NCBI RefSeq assembly: GCF_042477335.2
Contig: NC_091256.1
Location: forward strand, 32,022,001 to 32,086,000
Direction: 5' to 3'
DNA: 64,000 bases
Origin: Ovis canadensis
Lineage: Eukaryota; Chordata; Mammalia; Artiodactyla; Bovidae
The notes beneath the pieces are model-generated. The model saw nothing but the letters and a program-made list of their open reading frames with translations. It had not been told where the DNA came from and did not search any database. The position numbers and the translations under genes are program-made. Shown here one piece after another: positions 33,157 to 43,421 of this stretch (positions within the stretch are counted from its first letter, which is position 1; the number at the start of each line of letters is the position of its first letter).

Positions 33157-33835
33157 GATGGCTTATGATGAATGATGTCAAATTCGTGATCTCCGAAGAA
33201 GATTTACCTTTAGGACCAGAGACCAGGCTTGACCATGCAGGGCTCTTGGGTGGCAGAAGTTTTATTACAGTGAAAAGGGACAGAGCAAGCTTCTGACATA
33301 GACATCAGAAGGGGGACGGAGAGTGGCCACCTTGCTAGTCTTAGCAAGGGAGCTATATACTTCTCAGTTGATTGTTAACAATAAATCAAAAAAATGTCTC
33401 AAGGTTGTAAAGGTCTTACCAGACCCACTCCCACAATATACATTTTAAGATAACAGGATTTGAACTAACAGTAGAAAGATCTTACCAGGCCCACTCGCAT
33501 AATTTACATTTTAAGATAACAGGATTAGTCAGAAGGTTTTCACGAAGGAGAAACTGTCCTCAAGCAGGATCACTGTTGTTATAATCCTTAGTACAGAGTT
33601 TAAACTGAGTTGTTTTGTTGTGTAATCATCGGTTCCAGGGCTTAAAGGAAAAAAAAAAAAAAGTTTTATGTGGCTAAGACTAAGGAATGTAGAAAAAAAA
33701 ATTTTTTGTCCTTTTCTCCTCCTTGAGAACTCCAGACCTCTATCTCCTCCTCAAGAGGCCCCAGACCCCTCTCTCCTCCTTGGGGACCCTGGACTTCTTA
33801 TCAACCTGCCTAGAAACTGACTCTCTCAGTAGACA
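33157..33835 (-). mobile_element. Solo LTR of a bovine class II endogenous retrovirus
   Basis: In reverse complement the element opens with GAGAGAGTCAGTTTCTAGGC, has a characteristic run of CCAAGGAGGAGAGAG-type repeats, and carries an AATAAA signal (complement at 33261-33266) before its terminal R/U5-like part. Two internal segments ending CATTTTAAGATAACAGGATT are near repeats of each other (about 33441 and 33502). It matches the bovine ERV LTR usually called BTLTR1 (name from memory). There is no internal viral coding region, so this is a recombined solo LTR sitting in the old L1. Exact ends and target duplication are not certain. Confidence 0.75.
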
Positions 33836-33985
33836 TCACTAAGCCTGGCTTCTTTCACTCAGCGTAGTGATTTTAAGATTCATCCATGTTGCTGCATCCA
33901 TGAATAATTTATTCCTTTTTATTGCTGAGCTTTGGTTCATTATATGGATAACCACATTTTGTTTCTCTGTTCACCCATGGGTGGG

Positions 33986-34610
33986 TGTTAGTACCCAAGG
34001 AATACAAACTGGGTGGCTTAAAATAACAGAATTTTATTCTCTCATAGTTCTAGAGATTAGAAGTTCAAAATCAAGTGGTTGACAGACTTCCAGGAAAAAT
34101 CTGCTCCATGCCTTTCTTCTAGCTTCGGGCCATTGCCAGCAATCCGTGACATTGTAGATTCACCATTCTAATTTTTGCCTCCATCTTCACAAGCTTTTCT
34201 TCCCTGTGTGTCTGTGTGTTCAACTTTCCCCCCTTATTCCTCTTTCCCCCCTTATTCCAAGGCCAAATTTGCCTGTTACTCCAGGTGTTTCTTGACTTCC
34301 TACTTTTGCATTCCAGTCCCCTATAATGAAAAGGACATGTTTTTGGGGTGTTAGTTCTAAAAGGTCTTGTAGGTCTTCACAGAACTGTTCAACTTCAGCT
34401 TCTTCAGCGTTACTGGTTGGGGCATAGGCTTGGATCACCGTGATATTGAATGGTTTGCCTTGGAAACGATTTAGGGTTCACCCTAATCTAGTATGATCTC
34501 ATATTAACTTGAGAACATCTGTAGAGATTATATTCCTAAGGAAGATCACATTTACAGGTTTCAGGTTGACATGAATTTTCTGGGGGAGGAGAAGGTGGTA
34601 TTCAACCCAT
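33986..34610 (-). mobile_element. MLT1-like MaLR solo LTR, split by a BovB piece
   Basis: Reverse complement of an old MaLR LTR: AATACAAACTGGGTGGCTTA, TTATTCTCTCATAGTTCTAG, GCCATTGCCAGCAATCCGTG, TGCCTCCATCTTCACAAGC. After the BovB fragment it resumes with TTCACCCTAATCTAGTATGA and ends near GGTATTCAACCCA. It is inserted into the old L1. Confidence 0.75.
34225..34469 (-). mobile_element. BovB LINE internal fragment (endonuclease region)
   Basis: A short internal BovB piece without the 3' terminus. The minus-strand translation over 34220-34438 contains APTSNAEEAEVEQF and GDWNAKVGSQ, the latter the APE endonuclease GDWN motif. A duplicated CTTTCCCCCCTTATTCC marks its left junction (about 34225-34258). 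A fragment lacking both ends is unusual for direct retrotransposition and suggests later rearrangement or a template-jump filler. Confidence 0.85.
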
Positions 34611-34611
34611 G

Positions 34612-34688
34612 TGAGCCTGGTAGGCTGCAGTCCATGGGGTCGCACAGAGTCGGACATGACTGAAGTGACTTAGCAGTAGCAGTAGCAG
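34612..34688 (+). repeat. Bov-A2 SINE, 3' remnant
   Basis: Only the last part of the SINE is present: GAGCCTGGTAGGCTGCAGTC, GACATGACTGAAGTGACTTA, with an AGCAGTAGCAGTAGCAG tail. It directly abuts the MLT1-like LTR end. Confidence 0.88.
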
Positions 34689-34823
34689 TGGGTAATTTGG
34701 GTGTTCACTATTTTGGCTATTGTGAACAAAGCTTATATGTGTTGTTGGAGAAATCTTTATGTGGACATATATTTTCATTTGTCTTTAGTAAATACCTAGG
34801 TATGAAATATCTGGTTTGCATGG

Positions 34824-35041
34824 CTGTTTATTGTTGTTTATTCATTAAGTAATGTCTGGCTATTTTGTGACCCCATGAACTGTAGCCGACCAGGCTCCTC
34901 TGTCCATGGGATTTCCCATGCAAGAATACTGGAGGGAGTTGTCATTTCCTTCTCTAGGGGATCTTCCCAACCCAGGGATTGAACTTGCATCTCCTGTATT
35001 GCAGATGGATTTTTTATTGCTGGAACCATCAGGGAAGGCCA
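34824..35041 (-). repeat. Bov-tA SINE with 10-nt TSD in old L1
   Basis: Reverse complement of the SINE, ending with complement head CCATCAGGGAAGGCC. GTTTGCATGG flanks it at 34814-34823 and 35042-35051, duplicated from the host L1. Confidence 0.9.
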
Positions 35042-35199
35042 GTTTGCATGGTAGATGTGTGTTTAACTCACTAGGAAATTGCCAACAATTTTCTAAAGTA
35101 ACTGTACCATTTTATTTTCCCACAAGTAATTTATGAGAATTTAGTTGTTCTACATCCTTGCCAACATTGATATGATCAGTTTTATTATTTGAAGAATTG

Positions 35200-35716
35200 T
35201 TTATGACCAACCTAGATAGCATATTCAAAAGCAGAGACATTACACTGCCGACTAAGTTCTGTCTAGTCAAGGCTATGGTTTTTCCTGTCGTCATGTATGG
35301 ATGTGAGAGTTGGACTGTGAAGAAAGCTGAGCACCGAAGAATTGATGCTTTTGAACTGTGGTGTTGGAGAAGACTCTTGAGAGTCCCTTGGACTGCAAGG
35401 AGATCCAACCAGTCCATTCTGAAGGAGATCAGCCCTGGGATTTCTTTGGAAGGAATGATGCTAAAGCTGAAGCTCCAGTACTTTGGCCACCTCATGTGAA
35501 GAGTTGACTCATTGGAAAAGACTCTGATGCTGGGAGGGATTGGGGGCAGGAGGAGAAGGGGACGACAGAGGATGAGATGGCTGGATGGCATCACTGACTC
35601 GATGGACATGAGTCTGAGTGAACTTGGGAGTTGGTGATGGACAGGGAGGCCTGGCGTGTTGCGATTCATGGGGTCGCAAAGAGTCGGGCACGACTGAGTG
35701 ACTGAACTGAACTGAT
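35200..35716 (+). mobile_element. BovB LINE 3' end in old L1
   Basis: Plus-strand, 5'-truncated BovB from TTATGACCAACCTAGATAGC to the (CTGAA)n tail. A 100-codon frame (35197-35499) keeps the C-terminal domain ([40 protein letters not shown]) and then stops at TGA after YFGHLM. It is inverted relative to the BovB at 30868-32550. Confidence 0.92.
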
Positions 35717-36249
35717 ACAAATCCTTTGTCAGACATATGTATTGAGAATATTTTCTTCCACTCTGTGGTTTTCTTTCTTTGTTTTTAATCTAAATGGTGG
35801 TTTTCTAAGAGCAAAAGCTTTTAATTTTCATCAAGTCTAACCTATTAAATTTTAAAATGTTTTGTGCTTATAGTCTAATAAATTAACCTATTCCAAGTTT
35901 GCAAAGATTTTCTCATTTCTTCCAGAAGTTGTATATAATTTTGACTTTTATGTTTAACTTTGAACTCTTGCTATTTTGGTGGAAAGAGATTAGTTACTCA
36001 AAAGGTAGTATTGCAGGTAAAAATCAATTTCTAATTGTACCATGTCTCATATACCAATATACAATTTATCTAGATTTTAAAAGTTTTGTTTTTAAGGAAA
36101 TCAATAAAATCTAGAGGAAAATATACATAAATTCTTAACTGAGTAAGCGTGGAAAAGAATTATCTAAGCATAAAAAAAACCAGATAGGAATTACATAGAA
36201 AAGAGAATTAAAAGCAAAATAAAATTGCTAAAAGTTGCATCACATCTGA

Positions 36250-36795
36250 ACAAGAAGAAGCATATCTATGGTAGATTTACAGAAGGCCATGAACTCTTTG
36301 ACTTTCCCTATTGAAAGACGAGGTCCACAGCACCTGACCTTGAACTTGGGAGGATTCTGAGATTGCTTCCATATGGTGGAAGTGACGCTGGGGCATTTTC
36401 AGAGCAAGCAAGAGACTGACAACCTCTACTTCCTCTCTCAGAGAACATTCTCTACAGGAGCCCTAGAGCTTCGATGTAAGATGCATGAGTACCCTGACAA
36501 CTTTTGGCCGGAGAGACCATAGAGAATTATTTCAGGTAATTGTTTCAACTGAGCTCAGCCTTCAGCCATCTTCCCCAAAGGGTCAGACTCATGCACAAGT
36601 CATTTTGGACTCTCCAAAGCAGCCCAGCTAGCCACTGAATATCACTGAATGACCTCAGTCAATGCTGCATGGAACTGAGATTCACCCAGCTGAGCTCCTC
36701 TCAAATTCCTGACCCCAATATCATGAGGTATAGTAAAATGGTTGTTTTGGTGGCAATTTGTTACTTAGCAGGAGATAACTGGGACAATATCATTC
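36250..36795 (+). repeat. Probable old LTR (ERVL/MaLR type)
   Basis: Sequence such as GGAGAGACCATAGAGAATTA, CCACTGAATATCACTGAATG, CCCAGCTGAGCTCCTCTCAA and the end GGTGGCAATTTGTTACTTAGCAG followed by AGATAACTGGGACA resembles an old mammalian LTR end (GTTTGTTACGCAGCAATAGATAACTG-like). The family name is not certain. Confidence 0.45.
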
Positions 36796-37276
36796 ACTGA
36801 TCCATTGTATTTTATAAGTATATATAATATTCTCTGTAAACCTGGGCTCTTGTAATTTAAAAACATTTTAAAAAATTAAAAACATATTTCAAGTTAATAG
36901 CTGCTTTTTGGTTTACAGATTTACTTACATTTGGTTTGTTTAAAGGAAGTCACTTCTAAACTGAAATAAAATATTACTTGAAATAAGTCAAGCCTTAGAG
37001 GCATGCATGATAAGGAATTTTGAGTCTGGGTGAGTGCTGAGTTTCCAATCAGAAAAAATTGCAGTCAGTAGCCTTCCCACTTATTAATACAAGCTATGTG
37101 CCTGGAAAATGCATTTAACCTGCTGTGGACTTTTTCAGTGCCTATGAAAATTTTGAGGTTTACTTTTATGATCTACTAACCTTTCCAATTAGTTCGAATA
37201 GTTTTTCAGTTGATTTACTTGGAATTTTTTTAGTATGAACTTTCATTTCCAATTAAATTCTCCCGTTGAAGTCAAT
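36796..37276. other. Unique sequence
   Basis: No repeat or gene recognised. Confidence 0.4.
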
Positions 37277-38330
37277 GATCTCTTTTTTTAAAAGTTGTTT
37301 TTAGCATATTGTTGATTTACAACGTTGTGTTACTTTCAGGTGTACAGCAAAGTGAATTTGTTATATGTATACATATATTCACTTTTTAAAATATTCTTTT
37401 CCCCGATAGGCCATTATAGAGCACTGAGTAGAGTTCCCTATAGAGCAAGTTCTTATTATCATTTTATATATGGTAGTGTTTATATGTCAATCCCAATCTC
37501 CAATTTATCCCTCACCTCCCTTATTGCCTGGTAACCATAAGTTTGTTCTCCACATCTGTGACTCTACTTCTCTTTTGTAAATAAGTTTATTTGTACCCTT
37601 TCTTATTAGATTGCCACATGTAAGTGATGTGATATTTGTCTATCTGTCTAACTTACTCAATACAACAATCTCTAGGCGCATCCATATCACAGCAAATGGC
37701 ATTATTTTGTTCTTTTGCATAGCTGAGTAATATTCCACTGCATGTATGCACCACATCTTTATCCATTTCTCTGTTGATGGACTTTTAGGTTGCTTCCATG
37801 TCCTGGCTATTGTACATAGTGCTGCAATGAACATTCGGGGTGCATAATTTTCTTTTTAAAAATTTTTCTTTCTTTCTTTATTTTTGGCTGTGCTAGGTCT
37901 TCATTGCCGCATATAGGCTTTCTCTAGGGGCAGTGAGTGGAGGCCACACTCTAACTGCAGTGCATGGACTTCTCATTGCAGTGGCTTCTCTTGTGGCAGA
38001 GCACAGGCTATAAGGTGTGCAGCCATCGATAGTTGCAGCACACAGGCTAGGTAGTTGTGGCAAATGGGTTTAGTTGCCCTGTGGCATGGGGAATCTTCTT
38101 GGATCCAGGATCAAATCCATGTCCTCTGCACTGGCAGGTAGATGTCTTACTGCTGGACCAAGGAAGTCCTATCTTTTCAAATTAATATTTTCTCTGGCTG
38201 TCTGCCCAGTAGTATTACTGAATCATATGGTAGGTCTATGTTTATATTTTTAAGGACCCTCCATGCTGTTCTCCATGTCACTTTACTTTCCCCCAGTGTA
38301 AGAGGGTTTAAAGAAAAGGGAGCTCTCCTA
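37277..38330 (-). mobile_element. L1 3' part split by a CHR-type SINE
   Basis: Reverse complement of L1: GCATATTGTTGATTTACAAC, GCACTGAGTAGAGTTCCCTA, CATAGCTGAGTAATATTCCA, GTGCTGCAATGAACATTCGG. After the SINE it continues with TACTGAATCATATGGTAGGT and CCTCCATGCTGTTCTCCATG. No coding frame survives. Confidence 0.85.
37856..38170 (-). repeat. CHR-type SINE, long form, inside L1
   Basis: Reverse complement: TTTTTGGCTGTGCTAGGTCT, CATATAGGCTTTCTCTAGGG, GGACTTCTCATTGCAGTGGC, GTTGCCCTGTGGCATGGGGA, ending near CTGGACCAAGGAAGTCC. About 315 bp, longer than the other CHR copies here. Confidence 0.85.
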
Positions 38331-38722
38331 CAATGTCTATACTAAACTATAATAGAAACTCCAAGTGGGCAGAGACTTGCTTTTTATTCCATGTGATATT
38401 GATTCCAACATTCCTTTCAATTCATTTAAACTCCTCTTTCTTTCTAAAGTTAAAGTTATGTAAATGAAAGGGGAAATGTATCCCTCAATTAACATTAAAA
38501 AAATGTGCAACTATGTGTCAGCCTGTTTTTTATATTTTCACATGATCTCAAAATCTGGGAACTATTGCCTCACACATACACACACATACACACTCAAAAA
38601 TATTTCTTGATCAATGATTATGTGAGACAAAGTTATGCTTTTGACTCCTTTAATCCACTGGCTACTGTTTGTATGGACTGAATTGGTGATACTCTTCTAA
38701 CAAGCATCTCATATCTGCTGTG
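38331..38722. other. Unique sequence with CACACATA run
   Basis: A CACACATACACA-type run lies at about 38572-38594. Otherwise nothing recognised. Confidence 0.4.
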
Positions 38723-38813
38723 TGCACAAACTGTTTATACAGTATTTATTGAATTTCCTCAGTTGAAGTGATTTTGCCTTAGTCTGTGCTTATAAATGTG
38801 CAGAAGTTATATT
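38723..38813 (+). repeat. Duplicated segment, copy A (left of BovB)
   Basis: Starts TGCACAAACTGTTTATACAG and ends in AGAAGTTATATT at the BovB insertion. It aligns without gaps over 90 bp to 43282-43371 with 12 mismatches counted by hand (about 87 percent). The match resumes beyond the BovB at 40921-40970 against 43372-43421. A local duplication or an unnamed dispersed repeat. Confidence 0.85.
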
Positions 38814-38827
38814 CAGTTCAGTTCAGT

Positions 38828-39946
38828 TCAGTCGCTCAGTCGTGTCCAACTCTTTGCGACCCCGTGAATCACGGCACGACAGGCTTCCCTGTCCATCGCC
38901 AACTCCCAGAGTTCACTCAAACTCATGTCCCTCGAGTCGGTGATGCCCTCCAGCCAACTCACCCTCTGTCGTCCCCTTCTCCTCCTGCCCCCAATCCCTC
39001 CCAGCATCAGAGTCTTTTTCAATGAGTCAACTCTTCTCATGGGGTGGCCAAAGTACTGGAGTTTCAGCTTTAGCATCATTCCTTCCAAAGAAATCCCAGG
39101 GCTGATCTCCTTCAGAATGGACTGGTTGGATCTCCTTGCAGTCCAAGGGACTCTTAAGAGTCTTCTCCAACATCACATTTCAAAAACGTCAATTCTTTGG
39201 TGTTCAGCTTTCTTCACAGTCCAACTCTTACATCCATACATGACTACTGGAAAAATCATAGCCTTGACTAGACAGACCTTTGTTGGCAAAGTAGTGTCTC
39301 TGCTTTTGAATATGCTATCTAGGTTGGTCATAATGTTCCTTCCAAGGAGTAAGTGTCTTTTAATTTTATGGCTACAGTCACCATCTGCAGTGAGTTTGGA
39401 GCCCCCCAAAATAAAGTCTGACACTGTTTCTACTGTTTCCCCATCTATTTCCCATGAAGTGTTGGGACCACATGCCATGATCTTCATTTTCTGAATGTTG
39501 AGCTTTAAGCCAACTTTTTCACTCTCCTCTTTCACTTTCATCAAGAGGCTTTTCAGTTCCTCTTCACTTTCTGCCATAAGGGTGGTGTCATCTGCATATC
39601 TGACGTGATTGATATTTCTCCCGGCAATCTTGATTGCAGCTTGTGCTTCTTCCAGCCCAGTGTTTCTCATGATGTACTCTGCATATAAGTTAAATAAGCA
39701 GGGTGACAATATACAGCCTTGATGTACTCCTTTTCCTATTTGGAACCAGTCTGTTGTTCCATGTCCACTTCTAACTGTTGCTTCCTGACCTGCATATAGG
39801 TTTCTCAAGAGGCAGGTCAGGTGGTCTGGTATTCCCATCTCTTTCAGACTTTTCCACAGTTTATTGTGATCCACACAGTCAAAGGCTTTGGCATAGTCAA
39901 GAAAGCAGAAATAGATGTTTTTCTGGAACTCTCTTGCTTTTTCCAT
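38828..39946 (-). pseudogene. BovB RT and C-terminal region, one nonsense codon
   Basis: One frame reads from EKAREFQKNIYFCFLDYAKA through CILSPCLFNLYAEYI, VRYADDTTLMAE (catalytic Asp pair intact) and [21 protein letters not shown] single TGA at 39173-39175 replaces the Trp of the usual FELWCW stretch. The same frame continues past it to YFGHPMRRVDSLKK and the [16 protein letters not shown] basic region. Only one nonsense in about 1.1 kb, but the inversion makes it non-functional. Confidence 0.9.
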
Positions 39947-40008
39947 GATCCAGCAAGGTCCAATGCTGTAAAGAGGAATATTGCATAGGAAACTGGAATG
40001 TCAGGTCC

Positions 40009-40890
40009 ATGAATCAAGGCAAATTGGAAGTGGTCAAACAGGAGATGGGAAGTGTGAACGTCGACATTCTAGGAATCAGTGAACTAAAATGGACTGGAAT
40101 GGGTGAATTTAACTCAGATGACCATTATATCTACTACTGTGGGCAGGAATCCCTTAGAAGAAATGGAGTAGCCATCATGGTCAACAAAAGAGTCCAAAAT
40201 GCACTACTTGGATGCAGTCTCAAAAATGACAGAATGATCTCTGTTCATTTCCAAGGCAAACCATTCAATATCACAGTAATCCAAGTCTATGCCCCAACCA
40301 GTAATGCTGAAGAAGCTGAAGTTGAATGGTTTTATGAAGACCTACAAGACCTTTAGAACTAACACCCAAAAAAGATGTCCTTTTCATTTTAGGGGACTGG
40401 AATGCAAAAGTAGGAAGTCAAAAAACACTTGGAGTAACAGGCAAATTTGGCCTTGGAATACAGAAGCAGGGCAAAGACTAAAAGAGTTTTGCCAAGAAAA
40501 TGCACTGGTCATAGCAAATACCCTCTTCCAACAACACAAGGGAAGACTCTACATGTGGACATCACTAGATGGTCAACACTGAAATCAGATTGATTATATT
40601 CTTTGCAGCCAAAGTTGGAGAAGCTCTATACAGTCAACAAAAACAAGACCAGGAGCTGACTGTGGCTCAGATCATGAACTCCTTATTGCCAAATTCAGAC
40701 TTAAATTGAAGAAAGTAGGGAAAACCCCTAGATCATTCAGGTACGACCTAAATCAAATCCCTTATGATTATACAGTGGAAGTGATAAATAGATTTAAGGG
40801 ACTAGATCTGATAGATAGAGTGCCTGATGAACTATGGACAGAGGTTCGTGACATTGTACAGGAGACAGGGATCAAGACCATCCCCATGGA
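40009..40890 (+). pseudogene. BovB APE-type endonuclease region, frameshifted
   Basis: The 115-codon first piece (40009-40356) reads NVDILGISELKWTGMGEF, then QVYAPTSNAEEAE, as in APE-like endonucleases. A small deletion at about 40350 shifts the frame. In the next frame follow GDWNAKVG (near 40394) and, near 40668, SDHELLIAKFR with the catalytic Asp-His pair. The piece ends after VPDELWTEVRDIVQETG. It lies in the inverted 5' half of the BovB. Confidence 0.88.
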
Positions 40891-40904
40891 AAAGAAGTTA
40901 TATT

Positions 40905-41056
40905 AACTACATGTAAATAGATTTCCAAGAGTCCCGGTACCTAATTTTAGGTCTTTCATCCAGAAAATATAGGTGGGAAAATAGGCAAGATACAAACCTC
41001 AGGGGATTTGCCATAAGGCAATTTGGGGACCGTGCATGAGTCATTAAATTGTGACT
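40905..41056. other. Continuation of duplicated segment A, then unique DNA
   Basis: 40921-40970 (ATTTCCAAGAGTCCCGGTAC to TCATCCAGAAAATAT) aligns to 43372-43421. About 16 bases just before it are absent in the other copy. Beyond 40970 the copies diverge. Confidence 0.7.
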
Positions 41057-41173
41057 CTTTTTTTGGCCACACCCTGCAGCATTCAGGATCTTAGTTTTCC
41101 AACTAGGGATCGAACCCATATTTCCTGAAATGGATGTGCAGAGTCTTAACCACTGGATTGTCAGAGAAGTCCC
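41057..41173 (-). repeat. Short CHR-type SINE with perfect 11-nt TSD
   Basis: Reverse complement: TTTTTGGCCACACCCTGCAG, CAACTAGGGATCGAACCCAT, and complement head TCAGAGAAGTCCC. AAATTGTGACT flanks it at 41046-41056 and 41174-41184. Confidence 0.9.
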
Positions 41174-41184
41174 AAATTGTGACT

Positions 41185-41966
41185 TTTTGAAATCAAATAT
41201 TTAATAAAGATTGCCTGTGCCAACCTCCTCCCATGTTCCTAATTCCAATTTTGCAGAACAGAGAGCTGGGCCTTGAAGACCTAATACAGCGAAATGTAGC
41301 AAAAGCAAGTTAGAAACCAGGACTCCTCCTGTTTCTCTCAAGTTCTAATTTGTTTAATAAAGAGGTCAGCTGGACTTGTCTCTGCACACATATGCAGATT
41401 GTGTGAATCCATGGGTTAGACCAAGGGTTGTCCTGCTCATGGACACTGCCAGGACACCCTTTGCCCCACCCTGATCTTTTCTAAAGCCTAAAGTGCTGAA
41501 GCCACAAGGTGCTCAGAATCTCACTTTGCCCAGAACATATTCTTCAGTGCTTAGGCCCTCTCATTTTTTACTTCCTGTTTAACAGATGTCCTCTCATTAC
41601 TAATGCAGGATTCTAAACAAAAGTGAAAATGCTTTAATCAAAATTTCCAAAGGCTGCCCAATTTCTTCATTGCTTTTTCAACTATATTTAAACCTAACTG
41701 TTGGCCTTTAATCAGTTCAGCAAAGAACTCTGAAAGAGACATTCATTTCAAAAGTCACAGTATACATCTTGGCATAGCTGACAATCTTATTTTAATTATA
41801 AGAAAGTCTTGGTTGCTTTATGTGTGGTTTACACCTAATAAAGACGATGCTTTTCCTCACTACTCACTCAGTAAATTTCAGTTACTCCACTGCATGTCCA
41901 TACTGGTTAACAAAGGACACACAAGAACATACACACATGCATATGCTTGTATACGTGGTTGTATGA
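41185..41966. other. Unique sequence
   Basis: No repeat or gene recognised. A 259-codon plus frame begins here (41813) but most of it is antisense to a BovB, so it is not a gene. Confidence 0.4.
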
Positions 41967-42481
41967 ATTGTTGTTGTTGCTCAGTCGCACATCACATCCA
42001 ACTCTTTGCAGCCCCATGGAATGCAGCATGCCTGGCTTTCCTGTCCTTCGCCAGGCTTCCCTGTCCCTTCACCATCTCCTGGAGTTTATTCAAACTCATG
42101 TCCATTAAGTCAGTGCTGCCATCCAACCATCTCATCCTTTGTCAGCCCCTTCTCCTCCTGCCTTCAATCTTTCCCAGCATTAGGGTCTTTTTCAATGAAT
42201 CAGTTCTTTGCATCAGATGGCCAAAGTATTGGAGCTTCAGCTTCAGCATCAGTCCCTCCAGTGAGTATTCAGGGTTGATTTCCTTTAGGATTGACTGGTT
42301 TGATCTCTTTGCAGTCCAAGGGACTCTCAAGAGTCTTCTCCAGCATCACGGTCTGAAAGCATCACTTTTTCGGTGCTCAGCCTTCTTTATGGTCCAACTC
42401 TCACATCAGTACATGACTACTGGAAAAACTATAGCTTTGATCATATGGACCTTTGTCAGCACAATGATGTATCTACTTTTT
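41967..42481 (-). mobile_element. Older, diverged BovB LINE 3' part
   Basis: Reverse complement of BovB, clearly more diverged than the other copies: CATTAAGTCAGTGCTGCCAT, CTTCAATCTTTCCCAGCATT, GGTTGATTTCCTTTAGGATT, GAAAGCATCACTTTTTCGGT. The tail shows GTTGTTGTTGCTCAGTCGCA rather than the CTGAA repeats. The minus translation still shows [19 protein letters not shown]. Confidence 0.88.
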
Positions 42482-42697
42482 ACAGGTCCATTTATTCAAG
42501 TGACTTACAGACAGTCTTGTTGGAATAATTTGAAAGTGATTCTGATAGGAAAATCTGGTGATATAAATAATATTATAATTAAAATAGCATAAAATTGTAT
42601 GCCACGATTAACTGCATTTCTAGCTTGAGGCAAAATAAAGATGATAACAATAATAAAGAATCTGTAAAATATCAAGAAGCTTATAATTTCTTCTGTG

Positions 42698-42823
42698 CTG
42701 TGCTTAATCACTCAGTCATGGCTGACTCTTGCAGCACCATGGACTATAGGCTGCAAGTCTCCTCTGTCCATGGAATTTCCCAAGCAGGAATACTGGGGTG
42801 GGTTGCTATTGCCTTCTCCATGG
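42698..42823 (-). repeat. Bov-tA SINE fragment
   Basis: Reverse complement of the 3' half only: GTGCTTAATCACTCAGTCAT, CTCCTCTGTCCATGGAATTT, AGCAGGAATACTGGGGTGGG. The tRNA-like head is missing. Confidence 0.8.
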
Positions 42824-43281
42824 TTTCTTTTAATGCAATATTGGTTGTGATATCATATTATCATACCAATGTAATATTTTAGTCAGCTTCATCTGCATAT
42901 TTTTTCTATATTAAAAGTAGTTTAAATTCTGATATAATAACAATAAAAGTTACTTATTTATATCAAAAAAATAAAAAGTGTGTTGTCACTAGGTCAAATG
43001 TATTCATTCAGGAGCTTGAGCCTTTAAAAATGGGCAATTCCTTTTAATTAAAAATAAAACATAAAACTATTTCATCAATAAAATCATTTAATGGGTTTCA
43101 GCCTTTTGGAATTTTAGATTCAGAAATAATACTGGAAATGTTAATCTATAGATAGCTGGGGAATGCAACATAAAGCAAGATGCCATTTGGTTGATTCCAA
43201 ATATGTAAACATTTAATTGATTTTTTATATTTTCATTATATAGTGTGACTTGCATAGACATAGTCAATAAGTATTTTTCCA
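42824..43281. other. AT-rich unique sequence
   Basis: No repeat or gene recognised. Confidence 0.4.
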
Positions 43282-43421
43282 TGCACAAACTGTTTATATA
43301 GTATTTATTAAACTCTCTCAATTGAACTTATCCTGCCTTATTCTGTCCTTATAAATGTGCAGAAGTTATATATTTCCATGAGTCCTGGCACCTGACCATA
43401 GTTTTTTCATCCAGAAAATAT
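43282..43421 (+). repeat. Duplicated segment, copy B (no BovB inside)
   Basis: Partner of the segment flanking the BovB at 38.8-40.9 kb. The bases corresponding to the BovB target (GCAGAAGTTATAT, ending at 43371) run straight on into ATTTCCATGAGTCCTGGCAC without an insertion, so it has the form of an empty site. Confidence 0.85.

Larger units (their letters stand above)
32590..35960 (-). mobile_element. Old L1 LINE hosting a nested stack of insertions
   Basis: Pieces of one minus-strand old L1 read in consistent order: 32590-32715 (CAATTCAATAAGTTTTGGTA), 32963-33156 (ATACAAATGGAATCATACAG), 33836-33980 (TTTAAGATTCATCCATGTTG), 34690-34823 (CACTATTTTGGCTATTGTGA), 35042-35199 (ACTAGGAAATTGCCAACAAT) and 35717-35960 (ATCCTTTGTCAGACATATGT). 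The gaps are filled by younger elements listed separately. No L1 frame survives. Confidence 0.75.
38814..40892 (-). mobile_element. BovB LINE with inverted 5' part and 12-nt TSD
   Basis: 38814 to about 39953 is the 3' half in reverse complement (tail, C-terminal domain, RT). At GATCCAG/CAAGGTCCAATGC the orientation flips, and about 39954-40892 is the endonuclease half on the plus strand. The stretch between the endonuclease and the RT start is missing. AGAAGTTATATT bounds the whole at 38802-38813 and 40893-40904, so both halves arrived in one event, as expected from twin priming. Confidence 0.93.

Noticed and set aside
33157..33835. Endogenous retrovirus with coding genes
   Set aside because: Only a single LTR is present. 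No gag, pol or env-like frame lies next to it.
41813..42592. 259-codon plus-strand frame
   Set aside because: Most of it is antisense to a diverged BovB. The BovB C-terminal region is known to have an open complement, so this is a shadow frame.
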